From Tachypleus tridentatus (lineage: Eukaryota; Arthropoda; Merostomata; Xiphosura; Limulidae), in assembly GCF_004210375.1 (NCBI RefSeq), contig NC_134825.1, positions 68,749,558-68,813,557 of the forward strand: a stretch of 64,000 nt of DNA. The letters are read 5' to 3'. How positions within the stretch are numbered: position 1 is the first letter of the stretch; every line of letters starts with the position of its first letter. Below, piece after piece: positions 42,359 to 51,159 of the stretch. The position numbers and the translations under genes were made by a program. A model generated the notes under the pieces. That model was not told the DNA's origin. It did no database searches and saw only the letters and a list, made by a program, of their open reading frames with translations.

Positions 42359-42580
42359 ATGGTTTACTGCGTTGTTTATGGTTGTAAAAACGGTTCGACA
42401 TCGGACAAAAGCTTCTTTTAGTTTTCGTGCAAGGAAAAGGAACTGGCAAGGTGGCGACAGTGGGTGCGGATGGTCAATAGGAAGAACTGGACTCCTTCAC
42501 ACCATGCAAAGCTTTGTCAAGATCACTTTGAACGCTCATGTTTTGTGTCGAATCCCACTGTTTTGGATGACTTGAGGTGA
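42359..42580 (+). pseudogene. THAP zinc-finger domain sequence with one in-frame TAG
   Basis: Frame from ATG 42359: MVYCVVYGCKNGSTSDKSFF, then TAG (42419-42421), then a run with WRQWVRMVNRKNWTPSHHAK, LCQDHFERSCF and VLDDLR before TGA. This is the THAP layout: paired Cys (C4, C9) near the start, an SFF.F segment, a Trp-rich middle, and C-x2-H-F in the last third, with about 80 residues spanned. THAP domains bind DNA through the C2CH zinc site in nuclear regulators and in P-type transposases. The single stop falls where the family has F-x-F-P, so it may be a nonsense mutation, an error or an allele. A donor-like GAG|GTGACT lies near the end. A 131-codon ORF in another frame overlaps it and is a shadow. 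Confidence 0.8.
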
Positions 42581-42641
42581 CTAAATAAGATCATAGTTTT
42601 GGATAAACAGTATCTTTAATTGTAGGTTAAACTCAAATATA

Positions 42642-43812
42642 CTATTTTAGGTTTAACTGCATCTTGAAAAATACACACTCGTGACTTGGCTCCTCATCAC
42701 CGAAGGGACTATTCAAGTCAACAAATTCATAGTATGATGCTTCCAAGACATCGATATTCAGGCAATTTCTATCAAAGCCTCGAGTCTGGGTAATGCATTC
42801 TTCATCTTTTACTCAGTTTGACACCTTGTTGTATGAGCGACAACAAACGCACTCTCTCCTGGTTGGCATCTGCTCGCATAAATCACACCTACACCTTGCA
42901 CAAACATACGGAATATGTCATATAAACTATACTTTTATGGTAAATATTAAATTAACTATTCAGACTGCTACATCTAGTTTGATTTTATAGACAGAATTAT
43001 GACGTATAATTGGAATTCACAGTGGCGGCGCCAAGGGGGGTGCTTGGGGGCTTGAGCTTCAGGCCCCCAATATTGTTACCTACACATATTCATAAAATAT
43101 GGAAAACACTTCCTTTTTTTACATATACGCATATTTTCATAAACAGATTATTTCTAATTTGTAATAATGAATTATTAATCAGAGTATGAGTTTCCAATGA
43201 AAACTGCATTGAAAGCGCAGTTCAAAATAGCACACCTTTCTGAAATGTACCTTGGTATTTACATTATTATAATTTACCATCTGTACTTCATATTGATGAC
43301 ATTTTGGGAAGCCCCTCCACAGTTTACCTCAGTCCTCCCAACGAAAATATCCTGACGCCGCCACTGAAAATTCACTTTGTTACGAGCCATAAATACCCGG
43401 TACAATGATTGTGGAAGGGCCGAGTATTAGTTACCATAGTCGGCAAAGTATAAACAAATAAAACCCAGTCTGTGATACCAATAATTTATAAACACCAGAC
43501 AGGTTTCGAGATGCTTAAAATTGCACGTGAAATAATACAGACCATATTTATTGTCATGACTTAGGCTTACCATTCTTCCACTGGAGGTATGATCGACTCG
43601 CAATCGACCTGGGCGCTTTCAGTATCACTAACAGTTCCGCTACTCTCGTTTGTGGAACTGTCCACATCACTAGAACTTGTCAAATCTGTGTCAAAAGTAA
43701 CTGTTCTAGGTTCGTTCAGAGTAGGTTCGAATTGATATGGCGCTACTCGACACTGTTCAGAACACAAAGTCAAAACAGACTCCGCCTCTGTTTCTCCGTA
43801 TGCACTAGCCAT
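42642..43812 (-). pseudogene. P2X7 intracellular (ballast)-domain-like locus, two exons, one in-frame TGA
   Basis: Exon 1 is 43812-43571 (80 codons plus TG, donor TG|GTAAGC); exon 2 is 42894-42642 (acceptor TTTGTGCAAG). The join restores TGG and gives WCRCDLCEQMPTRRECVCC, the Cys-rich core of the P2X7 cytoplasmic domain family. Exon 1 supplies VAPYQFEP and an acidic Ser-rich linker. Exon 2 continues to a TGA at 42815-42813 (codon 108), then the same frame resumes with VKDEECITQTRGFDRNCLNI and DVLEASYYEF before TAG. That second block is also family-typical, so the stop looks recent or artefactual. No P2X channel part (two membrane segments) is present; standalone copies of this domain are frequent in aquatic invertebrates and fish. 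The C-terminal AYRQ-type helix is missing. In P2X7 the domain binds zinc and guanine nucleotides. A role here is unknown. Confidence 0.8.
43020..43366. mobile_element. hAT-type MITE in the P2X7-domain intron
   Basis: Ends CAGTGGCGGCGCCAAGG and, inverted, CAGTGGCGGCGTCAGG are near-identical. Flanks GGAATTCA (43012-43019) and AAAATTCA (43367-43374) match 6 of 8. 347 bp, no ORF. It is younger than the surrounding locus, which it splits between exons without harming either. Confidence 0.88.
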
Positions 43813-43850
43813 GTTTATTTACATTCAACGCGCTGACGTTGGCGGTTTGT

Positions 43851-43868
43851 TTGGCAACTATTACGTCA
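43851..43868 (-). promoter_or_regulatory. TGACGTAA motif, right member of inverted pair
   Basis: On the minus strand, TGACGTAATAGTTGCCAA, 39 bases before the P2X7-domain ATG. It differs at one base from the motif at 42197. Another TGACG lies at 43834 on the plus strand. It is a plausible core-promoter-proximal ATF/CREB-like site. Confidence 0.5.
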
Positions 43869-44459
43869 CGGTACTTTTCCTCGTGGCAAACATAAAAACT
43901 AAAATGTTCGGATTGCCGCTCGGAAAGGGCTCTTTCTGCACTAAGTTCTATGTTTCATTTATTAGCACATATATTTTATAAAAAATGTGAAGCTGCAAAA
44001 TTAATTAGTATGTTTTTTTCACTGCAAGGTTTTCTTTTTTCTGTAAAATTCACCTTTAAGGGGATACTTACTCTCGATTCAAACTATCTTGTACAAACTT
44101 CTGTAACATCTTTCACTTGAGTATAATCCAAACTCCAGAATAAAGACGATAAAGATGTTTGACCAAACAAGTAGAAGCCCTTGAAATGATCATTATATTC
44201 TTAGACTGAAGCAAGAATTAAGGAAAGATTATGATTGCTTACGTAAATAAATAAATAAAGAACAATTGGACAAACAAAATTGAAAAATATTCCTTCTAAT
44301 GCCAGAATAAATATATATATATATTCTTTTTCTAGTTATAAAATAATAAAATCTAACAGTTTTAATTGTTACATATGTTAGAAGGTTAAATCAAAGTGCA
44401 AGGCAAAATAAATTTTAGTTACCACCAGCTCAGGCGAATTAACTTATGAAACACACAAT

Positions 44460-44697
44460 CCTATCACCTCAGTCGCGGGTTCGAATCCCTATCACACCAA
44501 ACATGCTCGTCCTTTCAGCCGTGGAGACGTTACCACATTCGGCCAGTCCCACTATTCGTTGATAAAAGAGTAGCCTAAGAGTTGGCAGTGTAAGGTGACG
44601 ACGAGCTGCCTTCTCTCTAGTCTCACACTGCTAAATTAGGGATGGCTAGCGCAAATAACCCTCATGCAGCTTTGCGTGGAATTCAAAACAATCAATA
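44460..44697 (+). repeat. SINE family I, 5' truncated
   Basis: Begins near the B box 'gcgggttcgaatccctatca' and runs through the body to 'gcgtggaattcaaaacaatc'. Confidence 0.9.
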
Positions 44698-45019
44698 TTT
44701 TTCGGGATGCATGGATAAGAATCCGGATTGTCAGATCCAAAATCCATAGTTGTATTACAGGGCTAATTCGCATATTTAGCTGAAAGATAATATATATATT
44801 TATTGAAACTTTTAGCAGTTAAATTGATAAATCAATGATTATGATGACCATACACGAAGTTTGGGTTATCTCTTCTTCATGAAAAATAATAGGAACAGGA
44901 ATATTATAGAAAAAGAAGCTAAGTAGATGAGCATATAGAGAACAAAGTATCCTCTTTTAACGAGAATATTCAAGAAAACTTTAGGTACGTTACTTTCTGT
45001 TTGAAACTTGTAAATAATG

Positions 45020-45146
45020 TATACTTGTAATTAAACAAATACTACACAATGGGCTGTCTCTGCTTTGCCAACCACGAGTACTAAAACCAGGTTTTTTCTC
45101 GCTTTGTAAGCTCGCAGGCATACCGCTGTGCCACTAAGGAGAACAT
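45020..45146 (-). repeat. tRNA-like SINE, family II
   Basis: 'actacacaatgggctgtctc', 'gctttgccaaccacgagtac' and 'cataccgctgtgccactaag' in minus-strand order. Confidence 0.78.
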
Positions 45147-45227
45147 GTAAAGACATGAAGTAAACACTTTTATTTTTAAAAAATACTACCTAATTCATTA
45201 TATGTAAAACTGTATATATACTGTATA

Positions 45228-45452
45228 TTATAACTATAAATTTTCAAGCCATAAACAAAACACATTAGCATGAAACAAAATGCGCTGCATATTTTTAAAA
45301 AGGATCCTAGGGTACAAGCTACAACGTGCTACAACATTTTATAATCCCACGTTATAGCTTGTACCCTAGGATCCTTTTTTTTTTAAATATGCAGCGTATT
45401 TTGTTTCATATTAATGTGTTTTGTTTATGGCTTGAAAATTTATGGTTATAAT
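45228..45452. repeat. Foldback (near-perfect palindrome) of repeat R3
   Basis: Arms of about 108 bp with only a few bases between: 'ataaattttcaagccataaa' through 'ggatcctagggtacaagcta', then 'tagcttgtaccctaggatcc' through 'ggcttgaaaatttatggtta'. It would form a long hairpin as RNA or DNA. The right arm and following 110 bases recur at 45990-46210. Confidence 0.9.
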
Positions 45453-45789
45453 ATCATTAATTAGAGGTTGGGATTTGCTGTTTTTAATGCAGTCCTTCCT
45501 TGTGATTTTGTTTAGCTTCATTTGGATATAATTATTTACTTTCACTAAAATTTATTCAATGTATGTGAATTGTCGCTGGCTATGTCGCATCTTCCATTGC
45601 TTTGTTCAAACTTTACAAAGTTAAGTGTAATAGCTTTAACTGGATGACATATTAAATTGAAACTATAATTTAGCATAGCAAACTAGTTATAGTAATTATA
45701 TTGCTGCTAACGTAATAAAATGTTAGAGCAAAATATGTCTCACATGTCCTTTTCTAAACACGTTTCATTCTATTACTTATACTAATTGT
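45453..45789. other. R3 continuation and unassigned sequence
   Basis: The first ~110 bases ('ggatttgctgtttttaatgc', 'cttcatttggatataattat') repeat at 46130-46210 and 8440; the rest is unassigned. Confidence 0.6.
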
Positions 45790-46215
45790 GGGAGAGCAGT
45801 CACCTTCCCACAACTGTCTGCAGGCAGTGAAGAATGATATAGATCTGGGAAGTTGCGGGCTTGAGCACCCACATCTCGCTCTCCTAATTCCTAATTTTCT
45901 TATGTGAGACTAGCGAATTGGAAGTTAAGATTCATAGACGGTGTATCCCCACCGCAATGTGGGTCCTACTTCCTCAGTCACCTCCAAATCCTATGATACA
46001 TTTTATAATCCCACGTTGTAGCTTGTAACCTAGGATCCTTCTTAAAATACGCAGCGTATTTTGCTTCATGTTAATGTGTTTTGTTTATGGCTTGAAAATT
46101 TATGGTTATAATATAATTAATCAGAGGATGGGATTTTCTGTTTTTAACGCAGTCCTTCATCGTGGTTTTGTTTATTCGTTTAGCTTCATTTGGATGTAAT
46201 TATTTGATTTTACTA
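45790..46215 (+). repeat. Dispersed repeat R3, longest copy
   Basis: Starts 'gggagagcagtcaccttccc', passes 'gtgggtcctacttcctcagt' and 'ggatccttcttaaaatacgc', and ends in a TA-rich run. It is homologous to 7261-7580 on the opposite strand and shares its 3' part with 45345-45560. No ORF. Family class is unclear. Confidence 0.8.
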
Positions 46216-46564
46216 AAATGTATATGTATATATACATATATATTATATATATATTCTACATATTTAAGTTTTGATTTAGTACTCAAGGTAGCCAAAAAAG
46301 GAAGCACCTGTCCATGGTATTTGTATAAGTGGTATAAAATATTATTGTACCTATAAATTAGTCGCACCGACCCAGCTTTGGTATTATAAAGTAGCTAAAC
46401 ACATTACCACAAGTATAGTAAATTAATGTAGAAGAGTTGTTATCAATGCCAAAACTAATTATCTTTGAAGAAGCTAAATACGCCCAAAATATAACTCGAC
46501 TACAATGAAATAGACCAATCAAATGGAGCAATGTTAATACCTTTTAGTACGACTACATTTAATA

Positions 46565-46692
46565 CATATAGGTGTGTATTTTTCTTATAACAAAGCCACA
46601 TTGGGCTATCTGCTGAGCTTAACCAAGAGAATCAAACCCTTAATTTTAGCGTTGTAAATCCGTGGACTTACGCTGTACTGGCGGGAGGCATT
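46565..46692 (-). repeat. tRNA-like SINE, family III
   Basis: CCCGCCAGTACAGCGTAAG, 'aagggtttgattctcttggt' and 'atgtggctttgttataagaa' on the minus strand. Confidence 0.78.
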
Positions 46693-47074
46693 ACGATAAG
46701 TAATAAAATATGGAATACATCAGTAAATATGATGACTAGCATTTGAAAATCCGTGTTTGCAACTACATGTGTGTAAAGACTTAAAGGCTTAGGATAAGAA
46801 GATCCAATACAATTTGCTGCAATTTCTATAATATACTTACATTAATTTAGATCAACAACGACATTTGTGGCTTACAAAATGTTATTCATGAGTTGGATAT
46901 ACATAGGGTTGAATACGTTATATTAAAATGATTTATAATACGAAAATCAGCAAGGTTCTTTACAACACCAGCTGATATAAAGACGTGGTGGAATGACATG
47001 TACTAGAACTACACATATTTTGATATTCGTGATGACGAGAAACCCACTTGAAGTAAAAATGTATTCTCTAAACG

Positions 47075-47206
47075 GTTGGTATGAATATTAGCACTTTAAT
47101 TTAAATAAAGTACAGAACAGGTTAACATCAAGATGACCTACGAAGGTCGAAACGTTGTTCTGTACTTTGTTTTAATTAAAGTGCTAATATCCATACCAGT
47201 TGTCAA
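47075..47206. mobile_element. Foldback MITE with conserved hairpin core
   Basis: Arms 'ggttggtatgaatattagca' and 'gtgctaatatccataccagt' with about 48 paired bases each. The centre 'agatgacctacgaaggtcga' forms its own 5-bp hairpin (GACCT/AGGTC) followed by GAAAC. Same family as 31225-31592. Confidence 0.85.
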
Positions 47207-47209
47207 ACA

Positions 47210-47797
47210 TTTCGATATTATTTGACGTTGCGTAAGTAGCGTGATGCCGCTTGAAATTGATTGTTTTTAAAAAGGGTATGTAACAGTTCTTACAGACGCA
47301 AAATATTCATAAAATCATGCGGTCAGTTTGGGTAGGTAGAATTTCCAACTGGGGTGTCCCTTGTATTTAATGACAGTAAAAAAACAAATGAATATGGATC
47401 AGCTTGAAGCACTAGAAACATACAAAAAAGACGTGTAGAAAGTTGTACGTACCCAACTTGTAGTGATTAAAGTTAGAAGTTTTAAAACAGATGAGAGTCC
47501 AAGAATATAAAGGTCAGAGGCAAAAGCTGTCCACATGCTTCAAGCAATATAATACAGCGTGGTAAGGAAAGATTGTTGCCATTTGGAAAAAGCGAAACAT
47601 TTTATAACCACACGGATTGCTTTCACAACAACGAGTTCAACCATCTCATACTGGTGAACGAAACGGGTATTTACGATGTTCCGTATGAAAGCATATCAGT
47701 CAAGTCACCAGATGCAACGCCTGTGGATTCCTGTTTGATAAGACAATTAAAAAGGGAAAGGAAAACCATATTTTATGTTTTAGTAAGATATCTTACG
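47210..47797. other. Intergenic, nothing recognised
   Basis: Includes a 92-codon ORF starting MLPFGKSETFYNHTDCFHNN that runs into the SINE. The first part has some codon-like composition, but no homology or splice logic. Confidence 0.35.
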
Positions 47798-48060
47798 GCC
47801 CGGCATAGTCAGGTGGGTTACGGCGTCCGACTCGTAGTCCGAGGGTCGTGAGTTCGAATTTCGGTCGAACCAAACACCCTCGCCTTTTCAGCCGTGAGGG
47901 TGTTATAATGTGATGGGCAATCCTACTATTTGTTGGTAAAAAAGAGTAGCCCAAGAGTTGGCGGTGGGTGGTGATGACTAGCTGCCTTACACTGCTAAAT
48001 TAGGGACAGCTACTGCAGATAGCTCTTGAGTAACTTTGCGCAAAATTCGAAAAACAAACC
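47798..48060 (+). repeat. SINE family I, near full length
   Basis: 'ggcccggcatagtcaggtgg', 'cgagggtcgtgagttcgaat' and the tail 'gcgcaaaattcgaaaaacaa'. Small deletion around 'agctgccttacactgc'. Confidence 0.92.
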
Positions 48061-48192
48061 AAACTCATCGGCGATTGTGTAATTAACGTTTTTACCTACT
48101 ATAATGCTACTGTTTGCACTTATAGAATTTACGGTGCTATCACATTTTACACATTTATCAGCTCTTGATGACTTCTCCCGTGAAGCCCTCCA

Positions 48193-48268
48193 ATTTTATG
48201 GCAGTATCTTTGCAGACTTACAACGATAGAAACCGGGTTTTGATACCTGTGGTTTGCGTCCCGTTATC
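48193..48268 (+). repeat. tRNA-like SINE, family II fragment
   Basis: 'ggcagtatctttgcagactt' and 'agaaaccgggttttgatacc' give the middle of the family only. Confidence 0.55.
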
Positions 48269-48739
48269 TCAAAAAATCAAAAGAGAGAGAGAAAGCTGTG
48301 CTTATTATAGGTATAGATATTTTATAAGAATCATTATAAAATCTCATTATTCGATTAGAGTAAACCAAGAGCTGGCGTTTACTGGTATAGTCTCACTGTC
48401 TTTACTATTCTCTATTATTTCAAAATTAGGAACGGCTAACCCTGGTGTAATTTCGTATGATATCTAAAAAGCAAAATAAACCAGCATGAGTTGTTTAACT
48501 TCTTCCAGACATTTAAAGTTGGTAATATTTTTTCGTTTTTAATCTGACGTAACCATACTTGGGCCTGCTCTTAAATGACGCAAACCTCATTATATTATTT
48601 CAGCACTAAATAAAGTTTGTAGTATAATAAGTAAACCTTGTTTGAACTTCATATTCCACGAGTTCTTCTAACTCTTCTTAATTCTCTATTCCTTTACTAA
48701 CTCCTTATAATCCATTACTGACTGTAAATATTTCAGTTT

Positions 48740-48868
48740 AATTTGTTTGTTTTGAATTAATCACAAAGCTACACAATGGGCTATCTGTCATCTGCTCACC
48801 ACGGGTATCGAAACCCGGTTTTTAGCGTTGTAAGTCCGCAGACATACCGCTGAGCTACTGGGGAATTT
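48740..48868 (-). repeat. tRNA-like SINE, family II, best copy
   Basis: The cleanest family II copy: CCCCAGTAGCTCAGCGGTAT, 'gtctgcggacttacaacgct', 'gaaacccgtggtgagcagat' and 'gcccattgtgtagctttgtg' on the minus strand. Confidence 0.85.
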
Positions 48869-48869
48869 C

Positions 48870-51030
48870 AGTTTGGAGGTCTGCTTTTACAGCCCTTTAT
48901 TTGATACAGCATTCACTAATACTCAAATTGTAAACTTCAAGCCTTATAAATTGTGAAGTCTATAATAATAACGTTATAACCTAAACTAAATAAAGGAAGG
49001 ACATCAAACATTGACACAATATAACGAAACCTAATCTACAATACATAATTAGAACAATAAATTAAATGGATGTTTTGAATGCCTATGGTAACTTGGCTGG
49101 TGAACGTAAAAAAATATATCTCCTTTGGAATAAAGCGCGCAATTATGCATCATTAATAATAAGTATACTGATTATTATTTATCTTTCATATTGTGTCGAA
49201 ACTTTATGGAATATTCACATTGCAACGACATGTTTTATATTCATCAACATAAAACGTAAGTAATTTTACAATTCAATGAGTTTTGTCGAGTTATATGTTT
49301 TTGTTTTTCATGCATTTTGTTAGTCGTCGTCTTACGATGTATTTTAAAGTTATGAAAACCCACTCCCATGAGAAAATCTTATAGATTCTGACAGGTTCCT
49401 AAGTCGTTAAAGGAGATGAAATGAGTCATAGTACAAAATAACAAAAAAAGGCTATGTAATCTGAAATACCACACTTCATCTATCGCTTGAGAGTGATATG
49501 CGTCGAAATATCAACTATATTAGTTTCGATATTATTAAATTTTATTTCAATAAAAATAATCTCATTAAAATGAAAGTATTTAAACCATTCTTGTTATAGC
49601 AAAAACTTAAGCTTGTATGAATGGAAATTAATAGTCAATAAACTACCGTTCCAGAGGACGCTATATAGGCGAAGGTAATACTATCGTTTTGTTAGAATAT
49701 CCTGTCTTATTGTCAAAGCGTACACCTGCTCGTTGTTTGTTTTTGGATAACCCTAGTTCTTTGGTTTAAGAATGATAACAATATTTCGTTTGCGCTCTGA
49801 ACTTAGGTAAGTGTAAAATTTGTTATTGATGTAAGTAATTATGGTTACTATAGTAAGTTGTGCAATTTTTTTTTACATGAAAAGTATGTAACAAACTGAC
49901 GGTTAAAAATGACAAAATCTCAACTTCCCTGTTCTGTGTTCGGAAAGTTAAGAAATGCCCACCCACTCATTACGTTTGAAGCCTGCCGTGGAGGAGGCTT
50001 CTGTTACTTTAAATTTTAGTGTTACATTATAAACCTGCAAGTGATATATTATGAACAGTCTACGCAGTCGTTTGTCATATAGCCTAATAAATCTTTTGAT
50101 GTACCATACACTAGACTTTGGAATTTGGGTTATCAAATCTGAGTACTACTACTAGTACAACCTAGAGAGTTTCAGTTTTAACTGATTGTAACTTAATGTA
50201 AGTTGTAACACTAATGCTTATGAGTTCAGGAAGTAAAATGGAGGGTGAAACTGAGAGGTGTGGTCATTTGTGTTGTGTTTGAACAAATTTAACATTAATC
50301 ATTATTAATATTACTACCTGTAATAAGCATACAACATCAAAATTAATTATGTGATATCAGTTCATTTTTTTCGTATTTTAAAAGGTTTCTGAGAACAGAA
50401 GTTTACTCAGTATTCTAAAATGGTTTATTTTCAAACTAAAGTTTATTTTATTTTGCCCTATCAAACTTTGAACTAAAAATAAATTGTGATAAAAAAGCAT
50501 TTTGTAAATGAGAAAATAGTGGTCTCTCATTTTCATTTTTTAGGACATTTGTGTTAGAGGTTTGAGTAACTTTTAATAATAATAATTCCATTTTTTTTTT
50601 TCGTGATGCTAAGATGCTTTGAAAGTCTGTCACGTTTTTAGTGAATAAGTCATGATGTGGAAGTTGAGTGTTATACTGCATTGCAGCATGTACTTTCAAT
50701 AAAGAATAAATCAAAAACAAATAAATTGCCAAAAGCTTTAATTATGAAGTATAATATTTAGGAAGTGTTAGGTTTGTTTTTTTAAAAGTTATAGTAAAAC
50801 TTTTAACTTCTATTTCCATTGAAGTGTACTTTTTTTTTGTAACACCAAATTTTAATACATAATTTTGTGTGATTATAAGCATAGGAAATTAACAAAGATG
50901 TAATATAAAACTTTGCTCATAATTTAGAAAATTATGTTAATGATTAATGAGAATACTGTGATCTTATGTGTAGTGTGACATAAGAATTGTTCAAGATGTA
51001 ACAGAGATTTTATGTATTTGCCAATTCTCC
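48870..51030. other. Intergenic or intronic, no supported gene
   Basis: A 65-codon ORF at 49066-49263 (MDVLNAYGNLAGERKKIYLL, then a hydrophobic run) has a GTAAGT donor at its end (49256), but no partner exon was found. A short ATG segment at 50220 (MSSGSKMEGETER) is equally uncertain. Confidence 0.35.
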
Positions 51031-51036
51031 TTTCAG

Positions 51037-51155
51037 ACAGTTAATTCAAATGATGATGTCATTGATGATATCATACAGGCCTACAAAGTACAAGTAGTAA
51101 AAATATGGCTACCTTTTTTTATTATGTCATTTTAGCAGCTGAGTTGATTGAGAGT
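51037..51155 (+). CDS. Candidate internal exon(s) of an unknown plus-strand gene
   Basis: After a good acceptor (CTCCTTTCAG, ending 51036) the open frame reads TVNSNDDVIDDIIQAYK, which looks protein-like (acidic, amphipathic). It reaches possible donors at 51088 or 51094. About 45 bases further a second acceptor (CATTTTAG, with a NAGNAG-type alternative) precedes a ~20-base segment that could encode AELIES, and a strong GTAAGT donor at 51156. If real, this is an exon with a very short intron and a microexon, perhaps of the same transcript as the ORF at 59295. Chance splice motifs cannot be excluded. Confidence 0.3.
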
Positions 51156-51159
51156 GTAA

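Larger units (their letters stand above)
42010..44059. mobile_element. Candidate TTAA-flanked element carrying THAP and P2X7-domain sequences
   Basis: AGGTGAATTTT at 42013-42023 and its inverse at 44045-44055 lie next to TTAA (42010-42013, overlapping the first A on the left, and 44056-44059). Further in, TGACGTAATAGTTGTCAA (42197-42214) has an inverted partner at 43851-43868 with one change. The distances from the outer ends are about 184 and 188 bases. The sequence between the motifs is mostly diverged. Inside are a THAP zinc-finger sequence (+) and a P2X7-domain locus (-), tail to tail, 61 bases apart. THAP domains are the DNA-binding part of P-element and Kolobok-type transposases, and Kolobok targets TTAA. 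No DDE catalytic domain was found, so this would be non-autonomous or decayed. The boundaries are a hypothesis. Confidence 0.5.

Noticed and set aside
42180-42575. 131-codon plus-strand ORF with hydrophobic segments, apparently a membrane protein.
   Set aside because: It overlaps the THAP sequence in a different frame; the THAP frame has the recognisable Cys/His/Trp pattern and the membrane-like run comes from T-rich DNA.
49066-49263. 65-codon ORF with one hydrophobic segment ending at a GTAAGT donor.
   Set aside because: No upstream leader signal, partner exon or homology; kept only as a remark.
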